This document shows positions 49,263 through 58,833 of a stretch of DNA of 63,906 bases, piece after piece. Each line of letters starts with the position of its first letter. Position 1 is the first letter of the stretch. The notes beneath the pieces are model-generated. The model was not told where the DNA came from and made no database searches. It saw nothing but the letters and a program-made list of their open reading frames with translations. Source of the stretch: HGM04593 sp045634305 (GTDB taxonomy: Bacteria > Bacteroidota > Bacteroidia > Bacteroidales > Bacteroidaceae); assembly GCA_045634305.1 (NCBI GenBank), contig JAZQZZ010000050.1, forward strand, positions 1 through 63,906. Direction: 5' to 3'. The translations under genes and the position numbers were made by a program.

Positions 49263-50246
49263 ATGAAAAAGAGAATTTTATCATGCTTATTTATAGCTTT
49301 TGCATTTGCCATAACAACATTTGCACAGACAACAGCGCTTGTGGCATACGATGGTGGATACTTCGTAAAGAACGGAGACAAGTGGACCGAATACCGTCCG
49401 CAGGACAAGGCCGAGCCATGGAACGAGTATAAACAGTATAAAGAGAACGACACATTCTATTTCCTCGACAGCAAACGTTGCCGCGTATCGGTTCCCAAAC
49501 TGGCGTGTGACAAGATTTTCGTGGACCGCGAGAAGAATGGTAATTGGCAAGTAGTCTACAACACAATCAGTGTATACCCCATGTGTCCCGACGGCAATGG
49601 ACTGTTCTATTGCTATAAAGGTACAAGCACCGAATATGAAGGTTACTTTGTACGTGGCAACGGCAAATGGAAGGAGTATCGCCCTAACATGAAACGTGGA
49701 GTGTGGGCTGAGTTTGACGAGGTCGGAGAGGACGACACACATTTTGTGTTGGAAAGCAAGTACAACACGGTGCTGGTACCCAAGACAACAGAGTACCGTT
49801 TTATAATAACCAAGCACGACAACAGCAGCTGGCGCGGAGGCTATGCAACTGCTGCGATATATGACACATCGGCAAAGAATGTCGGCTACTTCAACTACAA
49901 GCTTGACTACCAGAAGACGTTCGTGGCAAAAAGAGGCAATAACTACAAGCAGACAAAGAACGGCTGCAGCATCAGTTTCGATACCAGAGGAAGCATTGAT
50001 ATAAAATGTGATGACAAACATGTACACACTGTATACAGCAGCATAAAGCTTGAGAGATACGAGGGTGAGCTTGCGATACACATTACCATAGACAAGAAAA
50101 ACAACATATGGATTCTGAACCGTGACCAATGTATCATCGAGTGCAAGAAGAGGGGAAAGACAATGCTGCTGGGATGCAGCAATGCAAAGGCATATACAGA
50201 ATTGAACGATATACTCAGAGTAAAGCCTATAGTCATCAGGAGATAA
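49263..50246 (+). CDS. Secreted protein with internal 74-residue duplication
   Basis: 327 residues with a signal peptide (ILSCLFIAFAFAITTFAQ). Residues 32-105 and 127-200 are clearly two copies: GYFVKNGDKWTEYRPQDK compared with GYFVRGNGKWKEYRPNMK, and FYFLDSKRCRVSVPKL compared with HFVLESKYNTVLVPKT. The C-terminal 120 residues are a separate basic beta-rich region. I do not recognise a named family. It is part of the ECF operon, 5 bp after the previous gene. Confidence 0.75.
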   Translation: MKKRILSCLFIAFAFAITTFAQTTALVAYDGGYFVKNGDKWTEYRPQDKAEPWNEYKQYKENDTFYFLDSKRCRVSVPKLACDKIFVDREKNGNWQVVYNTISVYPMCPDGNGLFYCYKGTSTEYEGYFVRGNGKWKEYRPNMKRGVWAEFDEVGEDDTHFVLESKYNTVLVPKTTEYRFIITKHDNSSWRGGYATAAIYDTSAKNVGYFNYKLDYQKTFVAKRGNNYKQTKNGCSISFDTRGSIDIKCDDKHVHTVYSSIKLERYEGELAIHITIDKKNNIWILNRDQCIIECKKRGKTMLLGCSNAKAYTELNDILRVKPIVIRR

Positions 50247-50363
50247 CAAAGCATTGGAATTTATTGCAGAACCTCATCAGAAACTGTTTTAACAGGCTGG
50301 AAATAGCCGGCTAAAATGGTTTCCGGGGTGTCCTATGCCTTTTTTGAAAGCAAATCATTTAAA

Positions 50364-51527
50364 ATGAGAAGAATTATGAGAAAGTTTTTATCTGTTTCCG
50401 TAATGTTGGCGACCCTATATCCGTTCATTCTTGTATCGTGCGACGATAAAGATATCTACACACCCTGCAGAATTGAAATAGCTGCAGAGGGATGCGGTAG
50501 CGTCCAGTTCGAAGGATATCATGGTTATGCACAGAGTTACAACCGCGGTAACGAGGTTGTTGTCATTGCACACCCCGATGAAGGCTACAGTTTTCAGGGG
50601 TGGTATACACAAAAGACTGATGCTCCGGTAAGTACGGAAAGAAGATATGCATTTACCGTTGACGAAGACCTTTTGCTCACGGCACGATTTGTTTATGAAT
50701 CATACTCAATAAAAATAAGTGGGACATCAGGTGGCTGTGTCTATTTTGAGAATGAAACAGGAAATGCTCTGACATTGCCGTGCGGCAGGGAAGTCACGGC
50801 AGTTGCTGAAGCTGATGCCGGTTATACATTCATCGGTTGGTACAGGAAGAATTCTGTCATGCCTGCAAACCCGCAGCCAAGCTACTGCTTCAAGGCATGC
50901 GAGGATGTTGACTTGATTGCGAGATTTGAAAAGAGAGAGTTTTCAGGCAGATATGAATATGTTGATCTTGACCTGCCGAGCGGAACCTTGTGGGCAACCT
51001 GCAATGTGGGAGCTTCGAATCCCGAGGAGTACGGCTGTTACTATGCCTGGGGCGAAACAGAAGAGAAGAGTGTATACTCCCGGAGTACATATAAATGGTG
51101 TGACGCTGACAGTGATACTATTATAAAGTATTGCACTGAGGGTGTTTACGGCACAATCGACAACAAAAGTCTTCTTGAGGCTGAGGATGATGTCGCGCAT
51201 ATCCGGTGGGGCGGCAACTGGAGAATTCCTACAGCCAATGAGCAACAGGAACTGTACGACAACTGTGACTGGAACTATGGAGATCTGAACGGAGTTGTCG
51301 GCTATTGGGTGACAAGCAGAAACAACGGTAAGAGTATATTCCTGCCTGCGGCTGGCTGCAGACAGGGAAGTGAGGTCCGTTACTGCGGAATGTTCGGTTA
51401 CTATTGGTCGGGTGTATTGTGTAGCGACAACAGCAATGCATACTGCTTGCGCTTTTATGACAAACATATCAATAGGGAGGGATACGGACGTTTTACAGGA
51501 TTTACCGTGCGCCCGGTGTGCCATTGA
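50364..51527 (+). CDS. Lipoprotein with two Bacterial-repeat domains and a FISUMP domain
   Basis: 387 residues. A lipobox (FILVSC) near residue 29 predicts an outer-membrane lipoprotein. Two InlB/Bacterial-repeat-like units of about 70 residues end in YSFQGWYTQ and YTFIGWYRK, with the aromatic W-x pattern. From about residue 195 the Fibrobacter succinogenes major paralogous domain follows: YVDLDLPSGTLWATCNVGAS, YYAWGETEEKSVYS, NWRIPTANEQQELYD, YYWSGVLCSDNSNAYCLRFY. Surface-exposed binding protein by family analogy. Starts at 50376 or 50364 are possible. It is the last gene of the ECF region. Confidence 0.8.
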   Translation: MRRIMRKFLSVSVMLATLYPFILVSCDDKDIYTPCRIEIAAEGCGSVQFEGYHGYAQSYNRGNEVVVIAHPDEGYSFQGWYTQKTDAPVSTERRYAFTVDEDLLLTARFVYESYSIKISGTSGGCVYFENETGNALTLPCGREVTAVAEADAGYTFIGWYRKNSVMPANPQPSYCFKACEDVDLIARFEKREFSGRYEYVDLDLPSGTLWATCNVGASNPEEYGCYYAWGETEEKSVYSRSTYKWCDADSDTIIKYCTEGVYGTIDNKSLLEAEDDVAHIRWGGNWRIPTANEQQELYDNCDWNYGDLNGVVGYWVTSRNNGKSIFLPAAGCRQGSEVRYCGMFGYYWSGVLCSDNSNAYCLRFYDKHINREGYGRFTGFTVRPVCH

Positions 51528-51721
51528 CAACCGTAGTGCGGTAAAAAAGTGATAAGGCGTTGACTCGCAATCACGGAACCGTTGAACATAATTGCGCCTG
51601 CTTTGTTCTTTTACAAGGCAGGTGCTGATATGTGACGTTTCGAATGAAATTATTTTTGTTTTTTTCTTGTGTGTGTCATAATAAAATGCGACCTTTGTCG
51701 GCATATCAGAAAAAGCGTTTT

Positions 51722-52645
51722 ATGATTAATAGAGTTCTTATTCGTCTTAAGGTGGTGCAGATTGTATATGCATACTACAAGAACAGTGGCAAGAGCCTGA
51801 AAGCTGCCGAGGACGAGATGTTTTTCAGCCTTTCAAAGGCTTATGACCTTTACCATTATCTGTTGTTGCTCATGCCAGGCATAACCCACTATGCAGCCGA
51901 CAGAATTTCGTTCCTCAGTATGAAGGTGCGTCCTACTGAAAGTGATAAAAATCCTAACCTCAAGTTTGTGAACAACCGTTTCGTGGCTCAGCTCGAGCAG
52001 GTTGAGCAGCTTGTGAAATTTGCCGAGAAGAGCAAGTTGAACTGGGTTGAGAATTCCGATTTCCTGCGTCGTCTGCTCGACAGGATTGAAGAGAGCGATG
52101 TCTACAAGGAGTATATGGAATCGGGTGTTGACAGTTACGAGGAGGATAAGGAGTTGTGGCGCAAGCTCTACAAGGCGTTCGTGTTCGACAATGAGGAACT
52201 TGATGACATCATTGAGGAACAGAGCCTTTACTGGAACGATGACAAGGCTATTGTCGACACATTTGTGATAAAGACAATCAAGCGTTTCACCGAGGGCGCG
52301 CACGGCAATTCATTGCTGTTGCCCGAGTACAAGGACGACAGTGACAAGGAGTTCGCATGCAAGTTGTTCCGCAACGCAATAACAAATGCCGAGGAGTATC
52401 GCAAGCTCATGAGTGAGAACTCAAAGAATTGGGATATGTCGCGCTTGGCATTCATGGATGTTGTGATTATGCAGGTGGCATTGGCCGAGCTCATGACACA
52501 GCAGGATATTCCGCTTTCGGTTACACTCAATGAGTATGTTGAGATTGCGAAGTATTACAGCACAGCAAAGAGCGGCTCGTTTGTGAACGGTATGCTCGAT
52601 GCTATAACAAAAAGCTTGCGTGCAGCAGGTAAAATTAACAAATAA
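51722..52645 (+). CDS. nusB: Transcription antitermination factor NusB
   Basis: 307 residues, about twice the size of enterobacterial NusB, as is normal in Bacteroidota. The N-terminal helix starts MINRVLIRLKVVQIVYAYY and the C-terminal NusB core includes WDMSRLAFMDVVIMQVALAE, IPLSVTLNEYVEIAKYYST and GSFVNGMLDAI. It binds boxA in rRNA leaders with NusE. The ATG at 51722 is chosen. The frame is open 90 bp upstream but without conserved residues. Confidence 0.9.
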   Translation: MINRVLIRLKVVQIVYAYYKNSGKSLKAAEDEMFFSLSKAYDLYHYLLLLMPGITHYAADRISFLSMKVRPTESDKNPNLKFVNNRFVAQLEQVEQLVKFAEKSKLNWVENSDFLRRLLDRIEESDVYKEYMESGVDSYEEDKELWRKLYKAFVFDNEELDDIIEEQSLYWNDDKAIVDTFVIKTIKRFTEGAHGNSLLLPEYKDDSDKEFACKLFRNAITNAEEYRKLMSENSKNWDMSRLAFMDVVIMQVALAELMTQQDIPLSVTLNEYVEIAKYYSTAKSGSFVNGMLDAITKSLRAAGKINK

Positions 52646-52671
52646 TTATTGACAATTAAATTTATTCGATT

Positions 52672-53091
52672 ATGGTATTTATGCAGGCCGAAGCAGGCGT
52701 TCAGACAATTAACGAGGCTGTAGCACAGCCGGTTGTTGCAACTCCCCAGGCAACAGAAGTTGTAACAGAAGTGGCAGCAGATGAGGTTGCTTCTGAGCCA
52801 AGTGGTTTGGCAAAGGTTCTTGGAAACCCACTGTTCATGTTCGTTATCATCATTGCTATCATGTACTTCCTCATGATCCGCCCACAGCGCAAGCGCCAGA
52901 AGGAAATCGAGAACTTCCGTCGTGGCCTACAGCCGGGTATGGACGTGGTTACCAGCGGTGGTATCTATGGCAAGATTAAGAGCATTGACGGTAGCGTGGT
53001 TCTTCTTGAGGTTGCACACAACGTGAATGTACGTGTTGATATCTCGGTGGTTTTTGCTAACCCCGGTGCAATGCACGAAGAGGGCAAGTAA
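52672..53091 (+). CDS. yajC: Preprotein translocase subunit YajC
   Basis: 139 residues. One membrane segment (LFMFVIIIAIMYFLMIRP) is followed by the diagnostic RPQRKRQKEIENF and the cytosolic domain GLQPGMDVVTSGGIYGKIKS. It associates with SecDF at the inner membrane. The 45-residue Val/Ala/Glu-rich N-terminus is longer than in E. coli. Next to nusB and ybbR, the usual Bacteroidota order. Confidence 0.92.
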   Translation: MVFMQAEAGVQTINEAVAQPVVATPQATEVVTEVAADEVASEPSGLAKVLGNPLFMFVIIIAIMYFLMIRPQRKRQKEIENFRRGLQPGMDVVTSGGIYGKIKSIDGSVVLLEVAHNVNVRVDISVVFANPGAMHEEGK

Positions 53092-53095
53092 TTGT

Positions 53096-54100
53096 TTGAA
53101 ATTGGATATAGATTCCTTAAAAAAGGCATTTGAAAAGGCTAAAGGGAACAACCTTGTTGTTTTTCTCTTCTTTTTATTGGTCTCGTGTAGTCTATGGTTT
53201 ACGTTAACCATGAAAAGAATATACGAGACCGATATTTCTGTGTCGGTGCGTGTGGAGAACGTCCCATCTGATGTAAAGCTTGAGAATGGGGGTGTAATTC
53301 CGGCACATGTGCAGGTGAGGGGAGAGGGGTCCAGCCTTTTCGGCTATCTTTTCAATGATGGCATTGAACTCACAGCCGATTACTCCGAGTTCATCCGTCA
53401 TGGCGGACGTCTGACACTACCGTCGGGGATGGTGAGGAGCCGTATTGTGGAACAGTTGGGAGCGGGGCTCTCTTTCAAAAGTTTCCAAACCGATTCGCTT
53501 GTGGCCATGGTGTGCCGCACAACGGCCGTGGTGCCGGTAAAGAAGAACCGTCTCGATTTGAACGTAGCCCCTGGTTGCGAGCTTGTCTCGGTTGAGTATG
53601 AGCCGTCAGAGGTGCGCGTAACTGCGTTCGTGGACGAGATTGCATCCATAAAGGACGTGCAGACACCGGCTCTTGTCTGTGATGGGCTCGAGCGTGATAC
53701 GGTCTTTGAACTTACATTCCTGCCTGGCGAGTATGTTGACGTGAAGCCCGAAAAAGTGCTGGTACGTGTCGATATCTCACGCTATGTGAACAGGACACTT
53801 GCCGTTCCGGTGGAGTATGTGAAATTCCCAAGTGAAGTGGATTTGGGTTTCCTGCCGCAGGAGGTGAACGTTGAGTTCGAGGTTCTTGATGCCAAGGCCG
53901 AGAATATCAATGCTGCCGATTTTTCGGTGCAGTTGCGTTTCGATGATTATGCCTACAGTGTGATACTTGGCAGTGCCGGCGATTTGGAAAAAAGTTTTGC
54001 AGTCTCTTCGACATCGCCTTTCGTAAGGAACGTGAAGGTGGTTGGTGTTGAAGACACGGCTTCGTCTGCGGATTCCAATAAAAAACTGACGTCATGGTGA
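53096..54100 (+). CDS. YbbR-like domain protein
   Basis: 334 residues with a TTG start at 53096 (LKLDIDSLKK), 4 bp after yajC. No ATG start is available in the early part, and the longer frame lies inside yajC. One membrane helix (NLVVFLFFLLVSCSLWFTL) is followed by two or three YbbR repeats of beta-strand character (RVENVPSDVKLENGGVIPAH, VRGEGSSLFGYLF). In other bacteria YbbR/CdaR acts with CdaA, but no diadenylate cyclase gene is in view. Confidence 0.78.
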   Translation: MKLDIDSLKKAFEKAKGNNLVVFLFFLLVSCSLWFTLTMKRIYETDISVSVRVENVPSDVKLENGGVIPAHVQVRGEGSSLFGYLFNDGIELTADYSEFIRHGGRLTLPSGMVRSRIVEQLGAGLSFKSFQTDSLVAMVCRTTAVVPVKKNRLDLNVAPGCELVSVEYEPSEVRVTAFVDEIASIKDVQTPALVCDGLERDTVFELTFLPGEYVDVKPEKVLVRVDISRYVNRTLAVPVEYVKFPSEVDLGFLPQEVNVEFEVLDAKAENINAADFSVQLRFDDYAYSVILGSAGDLEKSFAVSSTSPFVRNVKVVGVEDTASSADSNKKLTSW

Positions 54101-54681
54101 AGCTTGCGGTAGTTGGTGGAATAGGTAGCGGCAAGTCGGTTGTTTCGCGCATGCTTGCCATAATGGGGGTGCCGGTCTACGATTGTGACAGCCGTGCAAA
54201 GGAGCTGATGGTGAGCGACCCTTTCATCATAAAGGAACTGAAACGTATGTTCGGTGATGAGTGCTACGATGCCGACGGTGGCTTGAACCGTAAGTATCTT
54301 GCTGCGCGCATCTTTGTAGACGAGAACAATACAAAACGTGTAAATGCTCTTGTGCATCCGGCTGTGGTAAAGGATTTCTGCACATGGGCAAGTGGGACGG
54401 AGGCACCGGTGGTGGCTGTCGAAACTGCGTTGCTCTATGAGTCGGGGATGGTTGATGTGGTTGACAAGGTGTTGCTTGTGTGGACTGAAAAGGAGACAGC
54501 GATAACACGTACCATGCAACGTAGCGGAATGACACGCGAGCAGGTGCTTAACAGAATGCAAAAGCAGATGTCGACCGATGATTTGCTGTTGCTCACAGAC
54601 TATTCTGTTTATAACGGCGGCGACAATGCGATAATGCCCGATGTGGTTGAGTTGCTTGATGAACTGAAGGATTTGGCCTGA
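54094..54681 (+). CDS. coaE: Dephospho-CoA kinase
   Basis: 195 residues. It phosphorylates dephospho-CoA in the last step of CoA synthesis. The P-loop is VVGGIGSGKSVVSRML at residue 5, then YDCDSRAKELMVSDPFII, RKYLAARIFVDENNTKRVNA, HPAVVKDF and the CoA-binding lid (MTREQVLNRMQKQMSTDDLL). Overlaps the YbbR gene by 7 bp. Confidence 0.93.
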   Translation: MVKLAVVGGIGSGKSVVSRMLAIMGVPVYDCDSRAKELMVSDPFIIKELKRMFGDECYDADGGLNRKYLAARIFVDENNTKRVNALVHPAVVKDFCTWASGTEAPVVAVETALLYESGMVDVVDKVLLVWTEKETAITRTMQRSGMTREQVLNRMQKQMSTDDLLLLTDYSVYNGGDNAIMPDVVELLDELKDLA

Positions 54682-54744
54682 ATGCAGCAATGGTGCGAAA
54701 GGTGTCCGGCAGCTCATGTGGTGAGTCTTAAAAAAGGCTAAATT

Positions 54745-54776
54745 TTTGTAAATAAGAAAATAGCACCGTATATTAG
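54745..54776 (+). promoter_or_regulatory. Promoter of the DUF5606 gene
   Basis: TTTG at 54745-54748, a 20-nt spacer and TATATTAG at 54769-54776 (one mismatch), 44 bp before the ATG. The preceding GGCTAAATTTTTG resembles the sequence before the promoters at 4400 and 5381. Confidence 0.55.
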
Positions 54777-54819
54777 CAAGGATTTTGAAAAACAATAACA
54801 CAAATTAATAACAGAACCT

Positions 54820-55254
54820 ATGAATGTTTTTGAAACAGTTTTGACAATTTCGGGTAAGCCGGGTTTGTATCGTCTGTTGTCACACGGACGTAATATGTTT
54901 ATAGTGGAGTGTGTCGATGCGTCAAAGAAGCGTGTACCAGTGTACAATAGCGACCAGGTTGTCATGCTCGACGATATTGCAATCTACACCGATACGGAGG
55001 AACTTCCTTTGCGAAATGTTTTTGCAAAGATCTATGAAAAGGAGAACGGCGTGTTGCCTTTTGACCTTAAGATGACAACTCCCGAGGAGATGGTTGAGTA
55101 TTTTGAAACAATCATCCCTGATTATGACCGTGAGCGTGTATATCTGACACACATCAAGAAGATGTTCTCTTGGTACAATATCCTTGTTGCCAATGGCGTG
55201 GTGGATTTTGTCGCTGAGGAGCAGGAGGGTGAACAGACAGAATCGGCTGAATAA
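54820..55254 (+). CDS. DUF5606 family protein
   Basis: 144 residues, a conserved Bacteroidota protein of unknown function. The N-terminal SH3-like beta domain (ISGKPGLYRLLSHGRNMFIV, VPVYNSDQVVMLDDIAIYTD) is followed by helices (LRNVFAKIYEKENG, VYLTHIKKMFSWYNILVANG). A short acidic tail ends the protein. Its linkage to coaE and the nusB cluster is conserved in related genomes by my recollection, but no biochemical role is shown. Confidence 0.8.
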   Translation: MNVFETVLTISGKPGLYRLLSHGRNMFIVECVDASKKRVPVYNSDQVVMLDDIAIYTDTEELPLRNVFAKIYEKENGVLPFDLKMTTPEEMVEYFETIIPDYDRERVYLTHIKKMFSWYNILVANGVVDFVAEEQEGEQTESAE

Positions 55255-55272
55255 TACAAAAATTGGAATACT

Positions 55273-56115
55273 ATGAAAAAGATCGTTTGTTCTTTGATGT
55301 TGATGCTAGCTGTGGCTACTGGTGCATCGGCTCAATCATGGAAGGATGTTTTGGGTAAGGTTGCATCAGAGGTGGCTTCAGAGGTTTCTTCGACTGATGC
55401 CGGCAATGCGGTAACAAATGTGTTGGGTGCCCTTTTGGGTAACTCCCTGACTCTTTCAAATGAGGCTCTTGAGGGTACATGGAACTACGAGGGTGTAGCT
55501 TGTGTGCTCGAAAGCGAGAATGCTTTGTCTAACATCGGTGGCACAGTGGTGACTTCTACAATTGAAGAAAAACTGGATGAGAAACTTGCCGGTATAGGTC
55601 TTATCCCCGGTAAATGTTCATTCACATTTGTAAATGACGGCACATGCACCATAAATGTGAATGGACGCGACTTGCATGGCAAATATGAGTTGAATGCAGA
55701 GGAGAAGATGATTGTATTCACTTTCGTTTACGACAAATTGCCTTTGAAGACTTATGTGGCATATGAAATAAAGAATCTGAATATCGTTTTCAAGGCCGAC
55801 AGACTTCTTGCTTTCATAAAGAATGTGGCTTCTTACTTCTCGAACAATGCATCAGGTGTGCAGGCTGGACAGCTTCAGACTATCATGCAGACAGTGGGTA
55901 CTGTCGGCAAGTTGCTTGAGAACTATGACAGCATGATGTTGGGAGTAAAGCTCTCAAGGGTTGGTGAGGCTCCGGTGGCAAATACAAACGCTGCTGCCGC
56001 AACAAATTCAAGTGCTGCCACATCAAACACCGCAACCGACAACACTGAAACAAATGCTGAAAGTACAGGCAACAAGGTGCTCAATGGTTTGGGTAATCTG
56101 TTCAAGAAGAAATAA
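55273..56115 (+). CDS. DUF4923 (lipocalin-like) secreted protein
   Basis: 280 residues with signal peptide (LMLAVATGASAQSWK). DUF4923 is a lipocalin-like family of Bacteroidota. The barrel portion runs from about residue 75 (EGTWNYEGVACVLESENALS) to 215 with NDGTCTINVNGRDLHGKYEL. A low-complexity Ala/Thr/Asn linker at about 238-265 leads to a C-terminal NKVLNGLGNLFKKK. It probably binds a hydrophobic ligand in the periplasm, as inference from the fold. Confidence 0.78.
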   Translation: MKKIVCSLMLMLAVATGASAQSWKDVLGKVASEVASEVSSTDAGNAVTNVLGALLGNSLTLSNEALEGTWNYEGVACVLESENALSNIGGTVVTSTIEEKLDEKLAGIGLIPGKCSFTFVNDGTCTINVNGRDLHGKYELNAEEKMIVFTFVYDKLPLKTYVAYEIKNLNIVFKADRLLAFIKNVASYFSNNASGVQAGQLQTIMQTVGTVGKLLENYDSMMLGVKLSRVGEAPVANTNAAAATNSSAATSNTATDNTETNAESTGNKVLNGLGNLFKKK

Positions 56116-56134
56116 TAGACTGCGTTTATACACG

Positions 56135-56170
56135 AAAAAAGGATACGTCGATTGGACGTATCCTTTTTTT
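56135..56170. terminator. Bidirectional intrinsic terminator
   Basis: A 15-bp stem AAAAAAGGATACGTC/GACGTATCCTTTTTT with a 5-nt loop has A and T runs on both sides. It separates the convergent DUF4923 and clpB genes. Confidence 0.9.
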
Positions 56171-56188
56171 GTTTGTCTTTTATGTTTC

Positions 56189-58780
56189 TTATCTGTTGCT
56201 GAAGATGAGTGCGCCCTCCTGTGCATCTACCTTTATTGGCTTGCTCTTGTCAATGGCTCCTGCCAGCAACTGCTTCGACAGGTCGTTGAGCAGGTAGCGC
56301 TGTATGGCTCGCTTGATGGGGCGGGCACCGAATTCCGGGTCGAAACCGGCCTGTGCAATGAACTGCACGGCATTGTCGGTGACCTCCAATGTTATGTCAC
56401 TCTCTTTTAGCAGTGTCGCAACCGATGCTGTCTGTAGCCTGACAATCTGTTCAATCTCCTCCTTGTTGAGCGGGGTGAACATTATTGTCTCGTCTATGCG
56501 GTTGAGGAACTCGGGGCGTATGGTCTTTTTCAGCATCTCCATAATCTTCTCCTTTGTCTCCTCTATGATGGACTCGCGGTTGTTGTCATTCAACTTCTCG
56601 AACTGTTCCTGTATATAACTGCTGCCAAGGTTGCTGGTCATTATTATAATGGTGTTCTTGAAGTTTACGGTGCGTCCCTTGTTGTCGGTGAGGCGGCCGT
56701 CGTCAAGCACCTGTAGCAGAATGTTGAACACATCTGGGTGTGCCTTTTCGATCTCGTCGAAAAGTACGACGGAGTAGGGCTTGCGGCGCACTGCTTCAGT
56801 GAGCTGGCCTCCCTCGTCATATCCTACATATCCCGGAGGTGCTCCAATGAGGCGCGATACGGAGAATTTCTCCTGGTATTCGCTCATGTCGATTCTTGTC
56901 ATCAGTGACTCATCGTTGAAAAGATATGTCGCAAGTGCTTTGGCAAGCTCTGTCTTTCCCACACCCGTTGTGCCCAGGAATATGAATGAGCCTATTGGGC
57001 GTTTGGGGTCCTGCAGGCCGGCGCGGCTGCGGCGTACGGCATAGCTCACCGCCTGTATTGCCTCGTCCTGTCCAATCACACTCTTGTGCAGTTCTTCCTC
57101 AAGGTTCAGTAGCTTCTGGCGTTCGCTCTCAAGCATCTTGCTCACAGGGATACCTGTCCAGCGCGATACTATGTCGGCGATGTCCTCGGCTGTAACCTCT
57201 TCCTTTATCATTGCGTTTGCGCCTTGAGCGCTGCGCAGTGCAGTTTGGGTTGCTGTTATCTCCTCCTCCAGTTTTGTAATCCTGCCATAACGTATTTCGG
57301 CTACACGTCCATAGTCTCCTTCGCGTTCGGCTCTTTCGGCCTCGAATTTCAGCTCCTCAATCTCGTGCTTGGCATTCTGTATGTTGTCGGCAAGTTCTTT
57401 CTCCTGTTGCCATTTTGCACGCATGCCGTTCTCCTGCTCCTTGAGCATTGAAATCTCTTTGCCAAGCTGCGCAAGCTTCGCCTCGTCTTTTTCGCGTTTG
57501 ATAGCCTCGCGCTCAATCTCCAGCTGTTTGATGTGGCGCTCAATCTCGTCAAGTTCCTCGGGCAAGGAGTTGCGCTCCATGCGTAGCTTCGATGCTGCTT
57601 CGTCAATGAGGTCGATGGCCTTGTCGGGCAAGAAACGTTCGGTAATATAACGGTCGCTCAGCGTTACGGCTGCAATTATAGCATCGTCCTGAATACGTAC
57701 TTTGTGATGGCTTTCGTAGCGCTCCTTCAAGCCGCGCAGTATTGAAATTGTACTCATTTTGTCGGGCTCGTTGACCATGACAGTCTGGAAACGGCGTTCA
57801 AGAGCCTTGTCCTTTTCAAAGTACTTCTGATACTCGTCGAGGGTTGTGGCGCCAATTGAGCGTAACTCGCCGCGTGCAAGTGCCGGTTTCAGAATGTTGG
57901 CGGCATCCATGGCTCCATCGCTTTTGCCGGCACCTACAAGGGTGTGTATCTCGTCAATGAAGAGTATTATCTGTCCGTCGGATTTTGTCACCTCGCCGAT
58001 GACGGCTTTCAGTCGCTCTTCGAATTCGCCTTTATATTTCGCGCCGGCAATGAGTGCTCCCATGTCAAGCGAGAATACCTGCTTGTCGCGCAGGTTGTCG
58101 GGTACGTCACCGCGTACTATTCGATGGGCAAGACCCTCGACAATGGCGGTCTTTCCCGTGCCCGGCTCTCCAATGAGAATCGGGTTGTTCTTTGTGCGGC
58201 GGCTAAGTATCTGCAGTATGCGGCGTATCTCCTCGTCACGTCCGATTACCGGGTCAAGCTTTCCGTTTCTGGCTGCCTCGTTCAGATTGATGGCGTATTT
58301 GCTGAGTGCCTGATAACTCTCTTCGGCCGACTGTGAGTTTACTTTTGAACCCTGGCGTAGTTCTGCTATGGCTTTTTCAAGGTCATTCTTTGTTGCTCCA
58401 TTGTTCTTTAGTATGCTTGCGGCTGTACTGCTCACTTCAAGCAGTGCCAGCAGTAATGGCTCAACCGAGACGAACTCGTCACCCATCTGCTTTGCCTTCT
58501 CTTGAGCTTTTGTTATAACTTGGTTACTATCCCGGCTGAGGTATGGATTGCCGCCGCTCACTTTCGGCAGTGAACGTGCAGCATCGTCACTCTGTCGTCT
58601 GATGTTTTCAATGTTTGCTCCGGCCTTTTGTAGCAAGAATGAGGCGATCTGTTCGCTGCTCTTGAGAATGCCACACAGGATGTGTACCGGTTCAATGACC
58701 TGTTGTCCTTGCTGTTCAACGAGGCTCAGCGCCTCTTTTATTGCCTCTTGGGCTTTGATTGTAAATTTGTTGAAATCCAT
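56189..58780 (-). CDS. clpB: ATP-dependent chaperone ClpB
   Basis: 863 residues, full length. N domain 1-150, first AAA+ with GEPGTGKTAIVEGLAHRI near 205, coiled-coil M domain (about 405-525, LDEIERHIKQLEIEREAIKR), second AAA+ with LGTTGVGKTELAKALATYLF near 605, and the DEIEKAHPDVFNILLQVLDD Walker B. It solubilises aggregated proteins with DnaK. The ATG at 58780 is set by an AAAGGAG site 10 bp upstream, unusual here for its strength. A 14-bp inverted repeat lies before the gene (58834-58874). Confidence 0.95.
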   Translation of the reverse strand: MDFNKFTIKAQEAIKEALSLVEQQGQQVIEPVHILCGILKSSEQIASFLLQKAGANIENIRRQSDDAARSLPKVSGGNPYLSRDSNQVITKAQEKAKQMGDEFVSVEPLLLALLEVSSTAASILKNNGATKNDLEKAIAELRQGSKVNSQSAEESYQALSKYAINLNEAARNGKLDPVIGRDEEIRRILQILSRRTKNNPILIGEPGTGKTAIVEGLAHRIVRGDVPDNLRDKQVFSLDMGALIAGAKYKGEFEERLKAVIGEVTKSDGQIILFIDEIHTLVGAGKSDGAMDAANILKPALARGELRSIGATTLDEYQKYFEKDKALERRFQTVMVNEPDKMSTISILRGLKERYESHHKVRIQDDAIIAAVTLSDRYITERFLPDKAIDLIDEAASKLRMERNSLPEELDEIERHIKQLEIEREAIKREKDEAKLAQLGKEISMLKEQENGMRAKWQQEKELADNIQNAKHEIEELKFEAERAEREGDYGRVAEIRYGRITKLEEEITATQTALRSAQGANAMIKEEVTAEDIADIVSRWTGIPVSKMLESERQKLLNLEEELHKSVIGQDEAIQAVSYAVRRSRAGLQDPKRPIGSFIFLGTTGVGKTELAKALATYLFNDESLMTRIDMSEYQEKFSVSRLIGAPPGYVGYDEGGQLTEAVRRKPYSVVLFDEIEKAHPDVFNILLQVLDDGRLTDNKGRTVNFKNTIIIMTSNLGSSYIQEQFEKLNDNNRESIIEETKEKIMEMLKKTIRPEFLNRIDETIMFTPLNKEEIEQIVRLQTASVATLLKESDITLEVTDNAVQFIAQAGFDPEFGARPIKRAIQRYLLNDLSKQLLAGAIDKSKPIKVDAQEGALIFSNR

Positions 58781-58833
58781 ATTATAATCTCCTTTCATCA
58801 ATTAGTAGAACAAAACTCAAGCCAAAGTAGTTT

